A DNA stretch of 64,000 nt, from positions 1-64,000 of the forward strand of contig NZ_JOPL01000011.1 of NCBI RefSeq assembly GCF_002153745.1, given 5' to 3'. How positions within the stretch are numbered: the stretch's first letter is position 1; every line of letters starts with the position of its first letter. Source of the stretch: Acetobacter sp. DsW_063 (lineage in GTDB: Bacteria; Pseudomonadota; Alphaproteobacteria; Acetobacterales; Acetobacteraceae). Below the pieces are notes generated by a model. That model saw nothing but the letters and a program-made list of their open reading frames with translations. It made no database searches and was not told the DNA's origin. Below, in pieces: positions 37,084 through 45,767 of the stretch. Position numbers and translations under genes: made by a program.

Positions 37084-38529
37084 CTAGGCGCGCCCACGCC
37101 GACTCAACATCGTCAATGGAGCACCCACGAGAAAGGTGACACAAACGCCGAGCGGAACCAACCACGGGAACGCTATGGTCGCGCCACCGGGACGTACGAA
37201 CCCGATGATCATCGCCATCACGACGATCGTCGCAAGAAACGCCGCCATCGCCGCTCGCTCCTGCGCGCCGCGCACGACCAGCCCCAGAAGAAATGCGCCC
37301 AGCAACGCCCCGTAAGAATACCCGGCGATCTGCAATCCGAACACCAGCGCCGAATGCGACGATCCGGCGAACGCCAGCGCCGCCGCGATCAGCGCCACCG
37401 CCCAGAACGCCGTCACAGCGCGCGCAAGAAACCTGCTTTCGTCGCGACGTCCCAACAGGTCCGACAGAGTAGAGCCTGTCATGGCGTTGAGCGCCGACGA
37501 CAGGGACCCCATCGTCGCGCTGATGACGCCCGCGACCAGCAGACCCGACAGCCCCGGCGGCAGATCCTGCACGATGAAGCGCGGAAACAGTTCGTCCGGC
37601 GACCGGAAGCCCATATCGGCCAAGGCGCGCCCACCCTCACGCGCCCACAACAACACACCACAGAGCGACAGCAGCGCGAACAGCGCGGTCACGACGACCG
37701 CACTGGCGACCATCGCCCGCTGCGCGTCGCGCAGCGACCGCGCCGCCATCGCGCGTTGCACCATAAGTTGATCGGCTCCGTGCGAGGCCATAGCCAGCAG
37801 CGCTCCGCCAACGATGGCCGTGACCGGCGCGTAAGGGCTGGTCAGCACGGCGTCATGAAATCCAAAAACCGCGAGCCGCCCCGAGTTCCAGATAGCCCCC
37901 TGCTGCGTTGCATCCAGCCCGCGCCACAACAGCCACGCGGATATCGCCGCGCCGAACGCGTAAAGCGTGAACTGCGCCGTGTCCGACCAGACCACCGCGC
38001 GCAACCCGCCGATGGCGGTGTACACGGCCGTCAGCGCCGTCATACCGACCAGCACCGTAAGCGGCGAAAGGGGGAGCCCTCGTGCAGCAAGAAGCGCGCA
38101 AACCGGCAGAGTGGCGGCGAAAAGCCGGACGCCTTCGGCGAGAAGCCGGGTGAGAAGAAACGTGACCGAGGCCAGACGCTGCATAGCGGGACCAAAACGC
38201 AGCCCCAGGTAATCATACGCGCTCGCCAGATCTCCGCGCATATAAAGCGGCAGCATCACGCGCGCGACAGCGAAACGACCGAGCAAGTATCCCGCCCCCA
38301 GCCCGACGAAGACGAAACCGTGCCCATAGGCGATGCCGGGGATGCTGATCACCGTCAGCGTCGAGGTTTCGGTGGCGACAATCGACAGACAGATCGCCCA
38401 GGCGGGAAGATCGTGGTGCGCCTCGACGAGATCCGCCCCGGTCCGTGAAGCGCGCGACATCCACAGCGAGCCTGCGGTCAGGGCGACAAGCCAGGCGAGG
38501 ATCACCACGGGATCGAGCAGTCCCGTCAT
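37084..38529 (-). CDS. sodium:solute symporter family protein
   Basis: A 481-residue membrane protein with about 13 hydrophobic helices. Family features are the N-terminal LSIVATETSTLTVISIPG region, AVYTAIGGLRAVVWSDTAQF and SGLLVAGVISATMGSLSSALNAM. These place it in the SSS family (proline, pantothenate, sugar and similar Na+ symporters). The start at 38529 was chosen because it is close to the first helix; a start at 38565 is also possible. The solute cannot be named. Confidence 0.88.
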   Translation of the reverse strand: MTGLLDPVVILAWLVALTAGSLWMSRASRTGADLVEAHHDLPAWAICLSIVATETSTLTVISIPGIAYGHGFVFVGLGAGYLLGRFAVARVMLPLYMRGDLASAYDYLGLRFGPAMQRLASVTFLLTRLLAEGVRLFAATLPVCALLAARGLPLSPLTVLVGMTALTAVYTAIGGLRAVVWSDTAQFTLYAFGAAISAWLLWRGLDATQQGAIWNSGRLAVFGFHDAVLTSPYAPVTAIVGGALLAMASHGADQLMVQRAMAARSLRDAQRAMVASAVVVTALFALLSLCGVLLWAREGGRALADMGFRSPDELFPRFIVQDLPPGLSGLLVAGVISATMGSLSSALNAMTGSTLSDLLGRRDESRFLARAVTAFWAVALIAAALAFAGSSHSALVFGLQIAGYSYGALLGAFLLGLVVRGAQERAAMAAFLATIVVMAMIIGFVRPGGATIAFPWLVPLGVCVTFLVGAPLTMLSRRGRA

Positions 38530-38991
38530 GCGCGCCGCCCAAGCGCTACCAAAAAGCAGTCGCACTCTTTTCTGGGGTGACCGGCCGACGGCTCTCCGTC
38601 AATCCGGCGTATTTTCGCCGCGCGCGCTGGCGCCGCCTCTTGTCCGTTCAATGAATCCGCTCTGTCTGGTTGTTGTGATTTTAGACTTCACCGTCCGGCG
38701 CAATGAGCGCGAAACCGGTTACGCGGCGCATACTTGGCCCCGGTCGGCGGCCAAAGGCAAATCCTTGCGATAGCGAATCGGCGCAGCCCCCGCCGCAACC
38801 CACACATCCGGTTTGCGGCTCAATCCGATTCATCTTAGAAATCGCATGGAAGCGGTCGCGCGTGCGTGATTCAGGCGCGCCGCGCCGGGTAAGGCGGTTG
38901 CGAAATCGCAAGCCAGTCATCTCGTGCGCTCTGCCGAAATCGAACATGGCGCCGACGGCCAACGCCGCCGCCGAACACAGTCTGCGAGACC
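38530..38991. other. 462-base gap before a small membrane protein
   Basis: No supported gene. A minus-strand frame (38681-39019) includes a Cys/Gly cluster CVGCGGGC, but it has no ribosome-binding site and the rest looks like antisense noise. No repeats or hairpins stand out. Confidence 0.5.
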
Positions 38992-39279
38992 ATGCCACCC
39001 ATCCGGCGTTTTCAACCACCTCCCGACCTGCCGAAAATGCGCAAGCCCAAGGGGATGAAGCTTGCCGTAATGGCTGTGCTCGCCGTCGTCTACGTCGTCG
39101 GCATCTGGGCGCTCAGCCACCGACCGGCACGTAAGACCGTCATGTCGATCGTCGACATTCCGGTCGATGTCGTGAAGACACACAAAACCTTCCCGCCGCC
39201 GCCGCCAATCGCCGTGACTTTGGTCGAGCCGACGCCGGTCGTCATCCCGCCGCCCCGGCTCGTCATTCGGGGCCGCTAA
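38992..39279 (+). CDS. small membrane-anchored proline-rich protein, TonB-N-terminus-like
   Basis: It encodes 95 residues. A basic N-terminus is followed by one membrane helix (KLAVMAVLAVVYVVGIWAL, about 23-41) and a proline/valine-rich tail (PPPPPIAVTLVEPTPVVIPPP). This is the design of the N-terminal third of TonB-type energy transducers, but the C-terminal TonB domain is absent and the frame stops at 39279. It could be a truncated tonB or an independent small envelope protein. There is no strong ribosome-binding site. Confidence 0.45.
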   Translation: MPPIRRFQPPPDLPKMRKPKGMKLAVMAVLAVVYVVGIWALSHRPARKTVMSIVDIPVDVVKTHKTFPPPPPIAVTLVEPTPVVIPPPRLVIRGR

Positions 39280-39474
39280 GCCCCCGTCCACGATCCGCAT
39301 CACGGTGCCGCGACGCTGATATTCCGACGCCGGGCCTTGCCTTCGACGACCGGGCGCCACATCTGGAAAGCCATACAGGACTGTTTCCGTCCTTAATTAA
39401 ACGACCCGGACTTTACCGACCCTGACGTTCCAGCCGTTCTGACCGAGGCGCACGGGTCGACACAGGAGCCATCA

Positions 39475-40038
39475 ATGTTCATCGAGACCGAAGGCACGCC
39501 CAATCCCGCCACCCTGAAATTCCTCCCGGGACGCGACGTCACCGGCGACGCGGGAACCGTCGATTTCATTGACGCTGATGCCGTTTCGGGCCGCTCGCCC
39601 CTCGCCGAAGCCCTGTTCGCGCTTCCTGGCGTCTCCCGCGTGTTCATGGGTTCGGATTTCGTATCGGTCACGAAGAGCGACGATGAAGACTGGAGCACAC
39701 TGAAGCCGCTGGTCCTGACCGCGCTGGTCGATCATTTCGTATCCGGGCGCCCGGCCGTCGAAAACGACGCCGCGACGATCGAGGACCCGATCGCGCCCGG
39801 CGACGAGGAGATCGTGCAGCAGATCAAGGAACTGCTCGACACGCGCGTCCGGCCGGCGGTCGCCAGCGACGGCGGCGACATCGTGTTTCGCGGCTATCGT
39901 GATGGCGTCGTTCGGCTCAGCATGCAGGGCGCCTGTTCGGGCTGCCCGTCCTCGGGCGCGACCCTGAAGCACGGCGTGGAGAACATGCTGCGCCATTACG
40001 TTCCGGAAATCGTCTCCGTCGAACAGGTCATGGGCTGA
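39475..40038 (+). CDS. Nfu-type iron-sulfur cluster scaffold (NifU family)
   Basis: A 187-residue protein with two domains. The N-terminal Nfu domain starts MFIETEGTPNPATLKFLPG. The C-terminal NifU-like domain has RPAVASDGGDIVF and the cluster-binding CSGC at 154-157. It carries Fe-S clusters to target enzymes. GGAG lies 9 bases before the ATG. This two-domain form is the usual alphaproteobacterial and mitochondrial Nfu1 type. Confidence 0.95.
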   Translation: MFIETEGTPNPATLKFLPGRDVTGDAGTVDFIDADAVSGRSPLAEALFALPGVSRVFMGSDFVSVTKSDDEDWSTLKPLVLTALVDHFVSGRPAVENDAATIEDPIAPGDEEIVQQIKELLDTRVRPAVASDGGDIVFRGYRDGVVRLSMQGACSGCPSSGATLKHGVENMLRHYVPEIVSVEQVMG

Positions 40039-40151
40039 CCTCTCGCGCCTCGCTTTGGAAAGCGCCCTCTGGCACGCGCTTTCCTGCGGGGGTATTGAGC
40101 GTTCCGCAGGCCGCCTCATCCGGCGCGGCCCCGATCGCCAGGGACAGCCTT

Positions 40152-40733
40152 ATGCCAGTGGATGACAGCGCTCTCGATCTCCTCTTCCGGGACGCCAGAA
40201 CGCCTGCGCGCTGGACCGGAGAACCCGTCAGCGAAGAGACGCTGCGGGCGCTTTACGACCTGCTGAAGATGGCCCCGACCTCGGGCAATTGCTCGCCGGG
40301 GCGCTTCGTCTTCCTTACGACGCAGGACGCGAAAGAGCGCCTGCGTCCCGCACTTTCCGAAGGCAATGTCGAGAAAGCCCTCGCGGCGCCAGTGGTCGTC
40401 ATCGTCGCGCACGACCCGCTGTTCTTCGATCAGTTGTCCCACCTGAACCCGGAACCGGATCTGCGGAGCTGGTTCGCGGCCGATGTCGGCCTTTCTGAAG
40501 AAACCGCATTCCGCAACGGATCGCTGCAGGGCGCCTATCTCATCCTCGCTGCGCGCGCGCTCGGCCTCGACGCACTGCCCATGTCGGGCTTTGACGGGGC
40601 GTTGGTCGAAGACACGTTTCTTGCAAGCGACGGCTGGCGCGCCAATTTCCTTATCTGCCTCGGTCACGGCGAACCGCTGGACACGTCCCGCGCGGCGCGC
40701 CTGCAGTTCGACGAGGCCTGTCGCCTGCTGTGA
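40152..40733 (+). CDS. nitroreductase-family protein (RutE-like)
   Basis: A 193-residue FMN-dependent oxidoreductase. The N-terminus (DSALDLLFRDARTPARW) and LLKMAPTSGNCSPGRFVFL match the RutE/HadB group, whose characterised member reduces malonic semialdehyde. The rest has the family's AAMSGF-like DALPMSGFDGALV motif. No other pyrimidine-degradation (rut) genes are nearby, so the specific reaction is open. The start at 40152 was chosen over a TTG at 40095. The gene ends overlapping the tsaB GTG. Confidence 0.85.
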   Translation: MPVDDSALDLLFRDARTPARWTGEPVSEETLRALYDLLKMAPTSGNCSPGRFVFLTTQDAKERLRPALSEGNVEKALAAPVVVIVAHDPLFFDQLSHLNPEPDLRSWFAADVGLSEETAFRNGSLQGAYLILAARALGLDALPMSGFDGALVEDTFLASDGWRANFLICLGHGEPLDTSRAARLQFDEACRLL

Positions 40734-41446
40734 CCGCCCCTGCCGCTCTAACCGTCATTGTTCTAGACGCCTCTCCCGCAGGCGCGCAGGTCGGCGCACG
40801 CGTGGCCGCAGTGCGAATCGCCGATAACCGTGAGGCGACGCCCCTTCACGACGAGGTACGCGCAGGTCACGACGGAATTGCCGCCATGGCCGACATGCTA
40901 CGGACATGTCTCCGCGCAGTGGAGCCGCACGCTCCCGATCTGATCGCCGTGTGCGTCGGCCCCGGCTCCTTCACTGGCTTGCGGACATCCTGCGCATTGG
41001 CGTCGGGTCTGGGGTTGGGCGTCGGCGTACCCGTAATCGGCGTCACGAGAGGCGAGGCGCTGTCTGAGGTGCTGAACGCCGCTGTAACCGCCGAACGCCT
41101 TGATGGCTGGATTGCTCTCTATGGCGCACGGAGCGGCCGCTGGTTCGTTGAGCAGTGCGAGGCCAATAACCAGATCAGCGAAGCCCGAGCGGTTGAGAGC
41201 GCCGGGTGGGTGCCCCCTCAAGGCCAGTGGCTTCTGGCGGGAGACGCCGCAGCAGACGTAATCGGCGCATTCGACGCCAATGCCCTGTCGCTCGCCGTGC
41301 AAACCGGCACGGATTGTGTGCAGATCGCACGCGCCGCGGTCGCACAGTTCCAGAATTCGTCGCCATTTCGCGCGCCGCTGCCGCTCTACGTCGACCAACC
41401 TGAAGCCAGCAAACCTGCAGGCGGCTTGAGGTCTATGCCGGTTTGA
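40730..41446 (+). CDS. tsaB: tRNA threonylcarbamoyladenosine synthesis protein TsaB
   Basis: ASKHA-fold partner of TsaD in t6A37 tRNA modification. The N-terminus has the VIVLDASPAG nucleotide-fold segment, followed by VCVGPGSFTGLRTSCALASGL, the most conserved family motif. The 238-residue length is typical. It starts with GTG overlapping the previous stop (GTGA) and overlaps rimI at its end. The tsaB-rimI pairing is common in bacteria. Confidence 0.95.
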   Translation: MTAPAALTVIVLDASPAGAQVGARVAAVRIADNREATPLHDEVRAGHDGIAAMADMLRTCLRAVEPHAPDLIAVCVGPGSFTGLRTSCALASGLGLGVGVPVIGVTRGEALSEVLNAAVTAERLDGWIALYGARSGRWFVEQCEANNQISEARAVESAGWVPPQGQWLLAGDAAADVIGAFDANALSLAVQTGTDCVQIARAAVAQFQNSSPFRAPLPLYVDQPEASKPAGGLRSMPV

Positions 41447-41916
41447 CGACTCCGGCCAACCAACCCCCAATCGTCCAGGAGGTCGGGCCTCCATTCGCCG
41501 AAATCCTGTCGACGCTGCATGCGGATGGCTTCAGCGGGCGGGAGCACTGGTCGACGTCGGATTTCACCACGCTTCTCAGCCTGCGCGGCGCATTTTGCCT
41601 GCTGGCGTCAGTTGGCGGAGAACCTGCAGGCCTCCTCGTGGCGCGCTGCATCGCCGACGAAGCCGAAATTCTCACGATCGCCGTTGCTCGTTCCTCCCGT
41701 CGGCGCGGCGTTGCGCGTGGGCTTGTTCAGGCGCTGCAAGAGCATGCGCAAAACAATGGCGTCGCCAGAATTTTCCTTGAAGTCTCCATTCTCAACGACG
41801 CCGCCAAGCGCCTTTATCTCGATACGGGCTTCGTCGCGACAGGTCTACGACGCCACTATTACGAAGACGGGTCAGACGCCGAGACGATGACATACGAGAC
41901 GCGAACGCCCCCTTAA
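41443..41916 (+). CDS. rimI: ribosomal-protein alanine acetyltransferase RimI
   Basis: A GNAT enzyme that acetylates the N-terminal Ala of ribosomal protein S18. The protein has 157 residues and contains LTIAVARSSRRRGVARGL (acetyl-CoA loop) and IFLEVSILNDAAKRLYLDTGF (motif B), typical of RimI. It starts with TTG overlapping the tsaB stop. It converges on ddpX with a 15-base gap. Confidence 0.9.
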   Translation: MTTPANQPPIVQEVGPPFAEILSTLHADGFSGREHWSTSDFTTLLSLRGAFCLLASVGGEPAGLLVARCIADEAEILTIAVARSSRRRGVARGLVQALQEHAQNNGVARIFLEVSILNDAAKRLYLDTGFVATGLRRHYYEDGSDAETMTYETRTPP

Positions 41917-41931
41917 CCGAGGAAAAATTAT

Positions 41932-42669
41932 TTATTTAGCTGGGATATCCTCGAAACGGATATTCTGCACCGGGTAGAGCCGCCAGTCGCGGTAGTCGAA
42001 ATGCCACCATTCCTCGGGAAGCTGCGTGAAGCCCTCTCGCGCCATGGCGTCACGCAACAGCGCTCGCGCAGCATTTTGCGCCTCCGTACCGCCCGCGTAA
42101 TCCGCATAAGCGCGACGCGTCATCTCGTCGTATCCGCTGGGCATTTCAACAGGCTGACCAGTTTTCAGATCATACAGCGAAAGATCGACGGCGCAGCCGC
42201 GATTGTGCATCGATCCCAGCGCCGGATCTGCGACGAACATGTGCTTGTCGGAAGGAGTGGCGTCCCAGAACAGTTTCGTTACATACCATGGTCTGTAACC
42301 GTCGAAGATCAACAGCCCATACCCTTGCGCCTTGAGGGCTTTCAGCACGCGAGCGAGCGCTTCCGCCGCCGGGCGTTCGAGAAAAGCCCGCGCCTGCGAA
42401 TAGAGCGGCTCGCCCAGAAAATTGCGCGACGTCGCGTAGCGAATATCGAGATGAAAGTCTGGATCGAGCGTCGTCAATTCCACGAGATCCGGCTCCCGCT
42501 CGTCGCCACGCGGCGCAGGCGGGGTGGCTCGCAGCGCCTCGGGAAGCAGCGTCGAGAGCGGTTTCAGGGGCTGTATTTGAAAAACGGGCATAGCCTCGGC
42601 GCATGCTACGGCGGTCATCATCGTCATCGCCGTCACTCCGGTTACGATTTTCAAAATAATGTTCCGCAT
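41932..42669 (-). CDS. D-alanyl-D-alanine dipeptidase (VanX/DdpX family, M15D)
   Basis: A 245-residue exported zinc dipeptidase. A signal peptide (about residues 1-25, ending ACAEA) precedes the catalytic domain. The family motifs are all present: FDGYRPWYV, SMHNRGCAVD (zinc His and Asp) and EEWWHFDYRDW (catalytic Glu and zinc His). Such enzymes hydrolyse D-Ala-D-Ala in cell-wall recycling. There are no VanA, VanH or D-Ala ABC genes beside it. The ATG at 42669 was chosen over a start at 42690. Confidence 0.92.
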   Translation of the reverse strand: MRNIILKIVTGVTAMTMMTAVACAEAMPVFQIQPLKPLSTLLPEALRATPPAPRGDEREPDLVELTTLDPDFHLDIRYATSRNFLGEPLYSQARAFLERPAAEALARVLKALKAQGYGLLIFDGYRPWYVTKLFWDATPSDKHMFVADPALGSMHNRGCAVDLSLYDLKTGQPVEMPSGYDEMTRRAYADYAGGTEAQNAARALLRDAMAREGFTQLPEEWWHFDYRDWRLYPVQNIRFEDIPAK

Positions 42670-43088
42670 ACAAACTTTCCAGACAATCACGGCCGAACGC
42701 CGTTCGATTTGGCCCAGACGCGTCGAACCACTTGGTCACATAAAAACGGTTTCGAAACAATACTCCCAAAAACGTCGTGGCGCACGCGAATTACCGCCGT
42801 CTGAAAACCTTTTGCGCGCAAACCCACGATAAAAGATCGCCCTTATTCGAACGGCTTGCCGCGCTTTGGGAAAAGGTCGTGCGACGCCGACCGGAATCCG
42901 CCGACGCCAAGGTTGCACTGCAGCGAGGGCAATGAAAGCGACTGAATAAGCCGCGCCATGACCAGCGATTCTGCCGCAGCACACCGACAGAGATTTTTTA
43001 CATGAAATGAATCGCCCGAACGAATCACTGCATCCGCGAGAGAACGTCACAGAGCATTGGCGATCATCATACGGCTTGCGGAAACAGT
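42670..43088. other. 419-base gap between ddpX and the response regulator
   Basis: A possible 52-codon plus-strand ORF at 42777-42935 is listed separately. A 104-codon minus-strand frame (42736-43050) is considered spurious. No hairpin or repeat stands out. Confidence 0.5.
42777..42935 (+). CDS. possible small ORF or gene remnant
   Basis: A GTG-started 52-codon frame whose second half reads like a real helical protein end (SPLFERLAALWEKVVRRRPE). The start has no clear ribosome-binding site. It may be a remnant of a larger gene. Low certainty. Confidence 0.2.
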   Translation: MAHANYRRLKTFCAQTHDKRSPLFERLAALWEKVVRRRPESADAKVALQRGQ

Positions 43089-43910
43089 TTAATCGGCCTC
43101 GACCGGAATCGTAAAAACATAACCGGCGCCCCGCTCTGTTCGGATGATGCTGCGCCCGTCCTGCCCGGCGGCGCCGCCGCCATTGTCGAACCGACGGCGT
43201 AACCGGAGAATCTGAACGTCTATGCTCCTGTCGAACACGTCTTCGTGCACCCGCGTCGCGTTCAGGAGATATTCACGAGACAACGTCTTTCCAGCCGCAT
43301 CGAGGAACGCGACAAGAAGATTGAAATCTCCCTTGGTCAGACTGACCACGTTGCCAGACGGATCCGTCATCTGGCGGCCACGCCGATCCAGCCTCCATCC
43401 GCCGAAACGATAGACGCGCGGCGGCTCGGGCTCCACGCGCTTCTCTGCGCCGCGCCCGGCATGCTCGTCACGCGCCATTCGCAATGTGTCATGCCGACGT
43501 CCAACGACCCGAATGCGAGCCAGCAACTCACGCGGGCTGAAGGGCTTGATCAGATAATCGTCGGCCCCCAGTTCCAACCCGACTACCCTGTCGATCTCAG
43601 CCTTGCGATGCCCTGTCATAAGAATGATCGGCGCATCGGTGACGTCGCGGAATCTACGCATCACGTCGAGGCCATCGGCATCGCCAAGCTGCATATCCAG
43701 GACGATGACACACTGGGAAAGATCCAGTTCCCGAGCGGTTATATCGGCGACACCCGCCATCGCGACGATATTAACGCCGTTCGATTCCAGATAGTCGCCT
43801 ATGGCCTTGCGAAATTCATGGTCGTCGTCGATCAGGATCACGGTCGCCGCAGTTATCCCGTTGTCGGGGGTGACGTCCGCCCCCTCGGAGACCTGCGGCG
43901 CCACGGTCAC
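43089..43910 (-). CDS. OmpR/PhoB-type response regulator
   Basis: A 273-residue two-component regulator. The receiver has the acidic pocket IDDD (27-30), phosphoacceptor Asp72 (VLDMQLGDADG) and Lys122 in LIKPFSPREL. The C-terminal winged helix ends RTERGAGYVFTIP. It is intact. The GTG at 43910 overlaps the phosphatase stop (GTGA), making it the last gene of the kinase/FHA/phosphatase operon. A longer frame to 44057 lies inside the phosphatase gene. The histidine kinase at 49568 is the nearest candidate partner. Confidence 0.93.
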   Translation of the reverse strand: MTVAPQVSEGADVTPDNGITAATVILIDDDHEFRKAIGDYLESNGVNIVAMAGVADITARELDLSQCVIVLDMQLGDADGLDVMRRFRDVTDAPIILMTGHRKAEIDRVVGLELGADDYLIKPFSPRELLARIRVVGRRHDTLRMARDEHAGRGAEKRVEPEPPRVYRFGGWRLDRRGRQMTDPSGNVVSLTKGDFNLLVAFLDAAGKTLSREYLLNATRVHEDVFDRSIDVQILRLRRRFDNGGGAAGQDGRSIIRTERGAGYVFTIPVEAD

Positions 43911-44629
43911 GGACGCACCACCACAACGGCCGATACATTGTCCCGCGCTCGCCTGCGCAACGCGGTCGCCACCATCGCCCCGGCGACATCCCCGTCCTGC
44001 CCCAGAGCGTGACAAATCTCGTCGTCGTCCATGGTTTTCAGAAGACCGTCGCTGCATAACAGGAAGCGGTCACCGGGAAGAACTGTGCCGGTACGCTTGT
44101 CGATGGCCAGTTCCGGATCAGAACTGCCGACCGCCCGAGTTATGACGTTAGCGTGCGGGTGATTACGTCCTTCGCGCGACATAATGGCGCCCGAATCCAC
44201 CATCTGCTGGACCAGCGTATGATCGTGCGTGAGCTGGATCAGTTCACCGTCACGCAGGAGATAGACGCGTGAGTCACCCACCCACAGCACCACGAAATAA
44301 TCGCCTTCCAGCAGCAGCACAGCGACGGTAGTCGCCGCCGCGCCTCGAGGGTCCTCGCATTCCCCGGCCGCCTGACGCAACGTGTCATGCGCGTGCGCGA
44401 TGCTCTGACGAATTGCAGAAAGACGCTGCGACGGCGGCAAACCTTCCGGAATGGCTGCAATCGCGTCGATAACGGTGTTGGCCGCCCACCGTCCGTCCCG
44501 ATGCCCGCCAGCGCCGTCCGCGACTGCGTAAACCCCAAGCGAGGGCCGACTGATCAACGCGTCCTGATTCTCGCTCCTGAACGCGCCCGGATCGGTCGCG
44601 TGGTAGCTGTACTCAGCAATCGGATTCAT
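43907..44629 (-). CDS. PP2C-type protein phosphatase (PppA-like)
   Basis: A 240-residue metal-dependent Ser/Thr phosphatase. The motifs are in order: RSENQDALI, VADGAGGHRDG, VGDSRVYLL, CSDGLLKTM and RARDNVSAVVV. All the metal-binding Asp positions are present. In T6SS loci the PppA phosphatase reverses PpkA kinase action on the FHA protein. It sits directly after the FHA gene. The ATG at 44629 was chosen; one at 44653 would add eight residues. Confidence 0.93.
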   Translation of the reverse strand: MNPIAEYSYHATDPGAFRSENQDALISRPSLGVYAVADGAGGHRDGRWAANTVIDAIAAIPEGLPPSQRLSAIRQSIAHAHDTLRQAAGECEDPRGAAATTVAVLLLEGDYFVVLWVGDSRVYLLRDGELIQLTHDHTLVQQMVDSGAIMSREGRNHPHANVITRAVGSSDPELAIDKRTGTVLPGDRFLLCSDGLLKTMDDDEICHALGQDGDVAGAMVATALRRRARDNVSAVVVVRP

Positions 44630-44675
44630 GGGCGCAGCCCCCGTGCGCCGCAAAAGCAGCTCTGGTCGCGCCTTC

Positions 44676-45767
44676 TCACCGCGGTGTCATCCTCTCCCAC
44701 TCTTCCTGATAAGCGCGTGTGAACTCGGCGTCGAACAGCGCGTCGAAATTCGAACGCAACCGCCGGTGACGCTTGCGCAACAAGGCCGTAGCTCTCAGAC
44801 GTCTCCACGGCGTCAGCATATCTGCGGCCTGAGCCGTATCCTGACCAGGCAGGTAATCAGGATCGAGCACCTCGATCACACCGCGCGCGCAGCGACGATA
44901 GGCCCGGTCAACGCACACCAGATGGCGCTGCATTTCGTCAAACGCATCCGCTATCGCCAGTTCCGGCGCTTCGGCCCGGCCATTCCGCAAACCCGCAATC
45001 CAGCGAAGAACCTGCCCGTCGTCAGCATCTTCAGCCAGCGGCGATTTCCGCCATGTCGACAACGCGCGACGACGGCGGTCCGTCTCAATTCCATCCAGAC
45101 TGGACCGGGTCAGACGCCGCAACCCCCTGACGAACGCCTCCATCGACGCACTCAGCCTGTACAGAATTACCGAACGCCGCACGTCGGTGACGTTCGTTCC
45201 GTCAAGGCCAAGTATCTCCAGCAACGCGTCCGGACTGGCAGGAGCTTCAGGCGCAGGAGCCCGCCTCGGGGAAGCCGTGATGCGCGGCAATTCCACCGTG
45301 TCGTCCTGTACGTCCTTGCCACCGGCGCGTCTGGGCGCGCGCGGCGGCGGCATGGCGGCCGCAGTGGCCGTAGCGCTCGCCCGCAACCCCTTGATGGCGT
45401 CAGCGACGAAACCGGGCAATGGCATGATTCTGAAGGAGCTTTCGTCCTCCTGCAGATCGACGACCAGTTCATAGCCGCCAGCTTTTATGCGATCCCCACG
45501 ACCCAACCTGCGCGGCGTAGCGCCGACACGGGAGGAGCCGCCGCCCTGATCAAACGAAATGCCGTTACGGCTCATATCCGACAACGACCAGCCGTCCTCG
45601 TCCTGCTGGAAGAGGCAATGTCGCCGAGAAAGCTGGCGGTGAGGGTCGGCCAATACCCAGTCGTTCGTAGCGTCGCGGCCAATGGAGAAATATCCGCTGG
45701 AAACGCAACGAGTTTCAAGCTGTACCCCTTTTGGAGCGCTCGTCATGGACAGGACAAGCATCGTCAT
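44676..45767 (-). CDS. T6SS-associated FHA domain protein (TagH-like, second copy)
   Basis: A 363-residue protein. The N-terminal FHA domain has IGRDATNDWVL, SRRHC and SRNGISFD, the phosphothreonine-binding strands. The C-terminal region resembles the C-terminal domain of the TagH protein at 58712 (GLRRLTRSSL and DADDGQVLRWIAG aligned with GLRRAMIARAE and DDDDAIAALLG). It probably relays phosphorylation by the adjacent kinase. Its ATG overlaps the kinase stop. Confidence 0.88.
   Translation of the reverse strand: MTMLVLSMTSAPKGVQLETRCVSSGYFSIGRDATNDWVLADPHRQLSRRHCLFQQDEDGWSLSDMSRNGISFDQGGGSSRVGATPRRLGRGDRIKAGGYELVVDLQEDESSFRIMPLPGFVADAIKGLRASATATAAAMPPPRAPRRAGGKDVQDDTVELPRITASPRRAPAPEAPASPDALLEILGLDGTNVTDVRRSVILYRLSASMEAFVRGLRRLTRSSLDGIETDRRRRALSTWRKSPLAEDADDGQVLRWIAGLRNGRAEAPELAIADAFDEMQRHLVCVDRAYRRCARGVIEVLDPDYLPGQDTAQAADMLTPWRRLRATALLRKRHRRLRSNFDALFDAEFTRAYQEEWERMTPR

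Noticed and set aside
37354-38448. 364-codon plus-strand frame over the symporter
   Set aside because: Extremely Arg/Gln-rich shadow of a hydrophobic membrane protein.
38681-39019. 112-codon minus-strand frame with a Cys/Gly cluster
   Set aside because: No ribosome-binding site, no family resemblance, lies in an otherwise empty gap.
39300-39374. 24-codon minus-strand frame MAFQMWRPVVEGKARR..., reminiscent of a TonB C-terminal strand
   Set aside because: Too short, an in-frame stop lies just upstream, and it is in opposite orientation to the TonB-like small protein; resemblance probably chance.
42736-43050. 104-codon minus-strand frame between ddpX and the response regulator
   Set aside because: Arg/Phe-rich, no ribosome-binding site, no recognisable feature.
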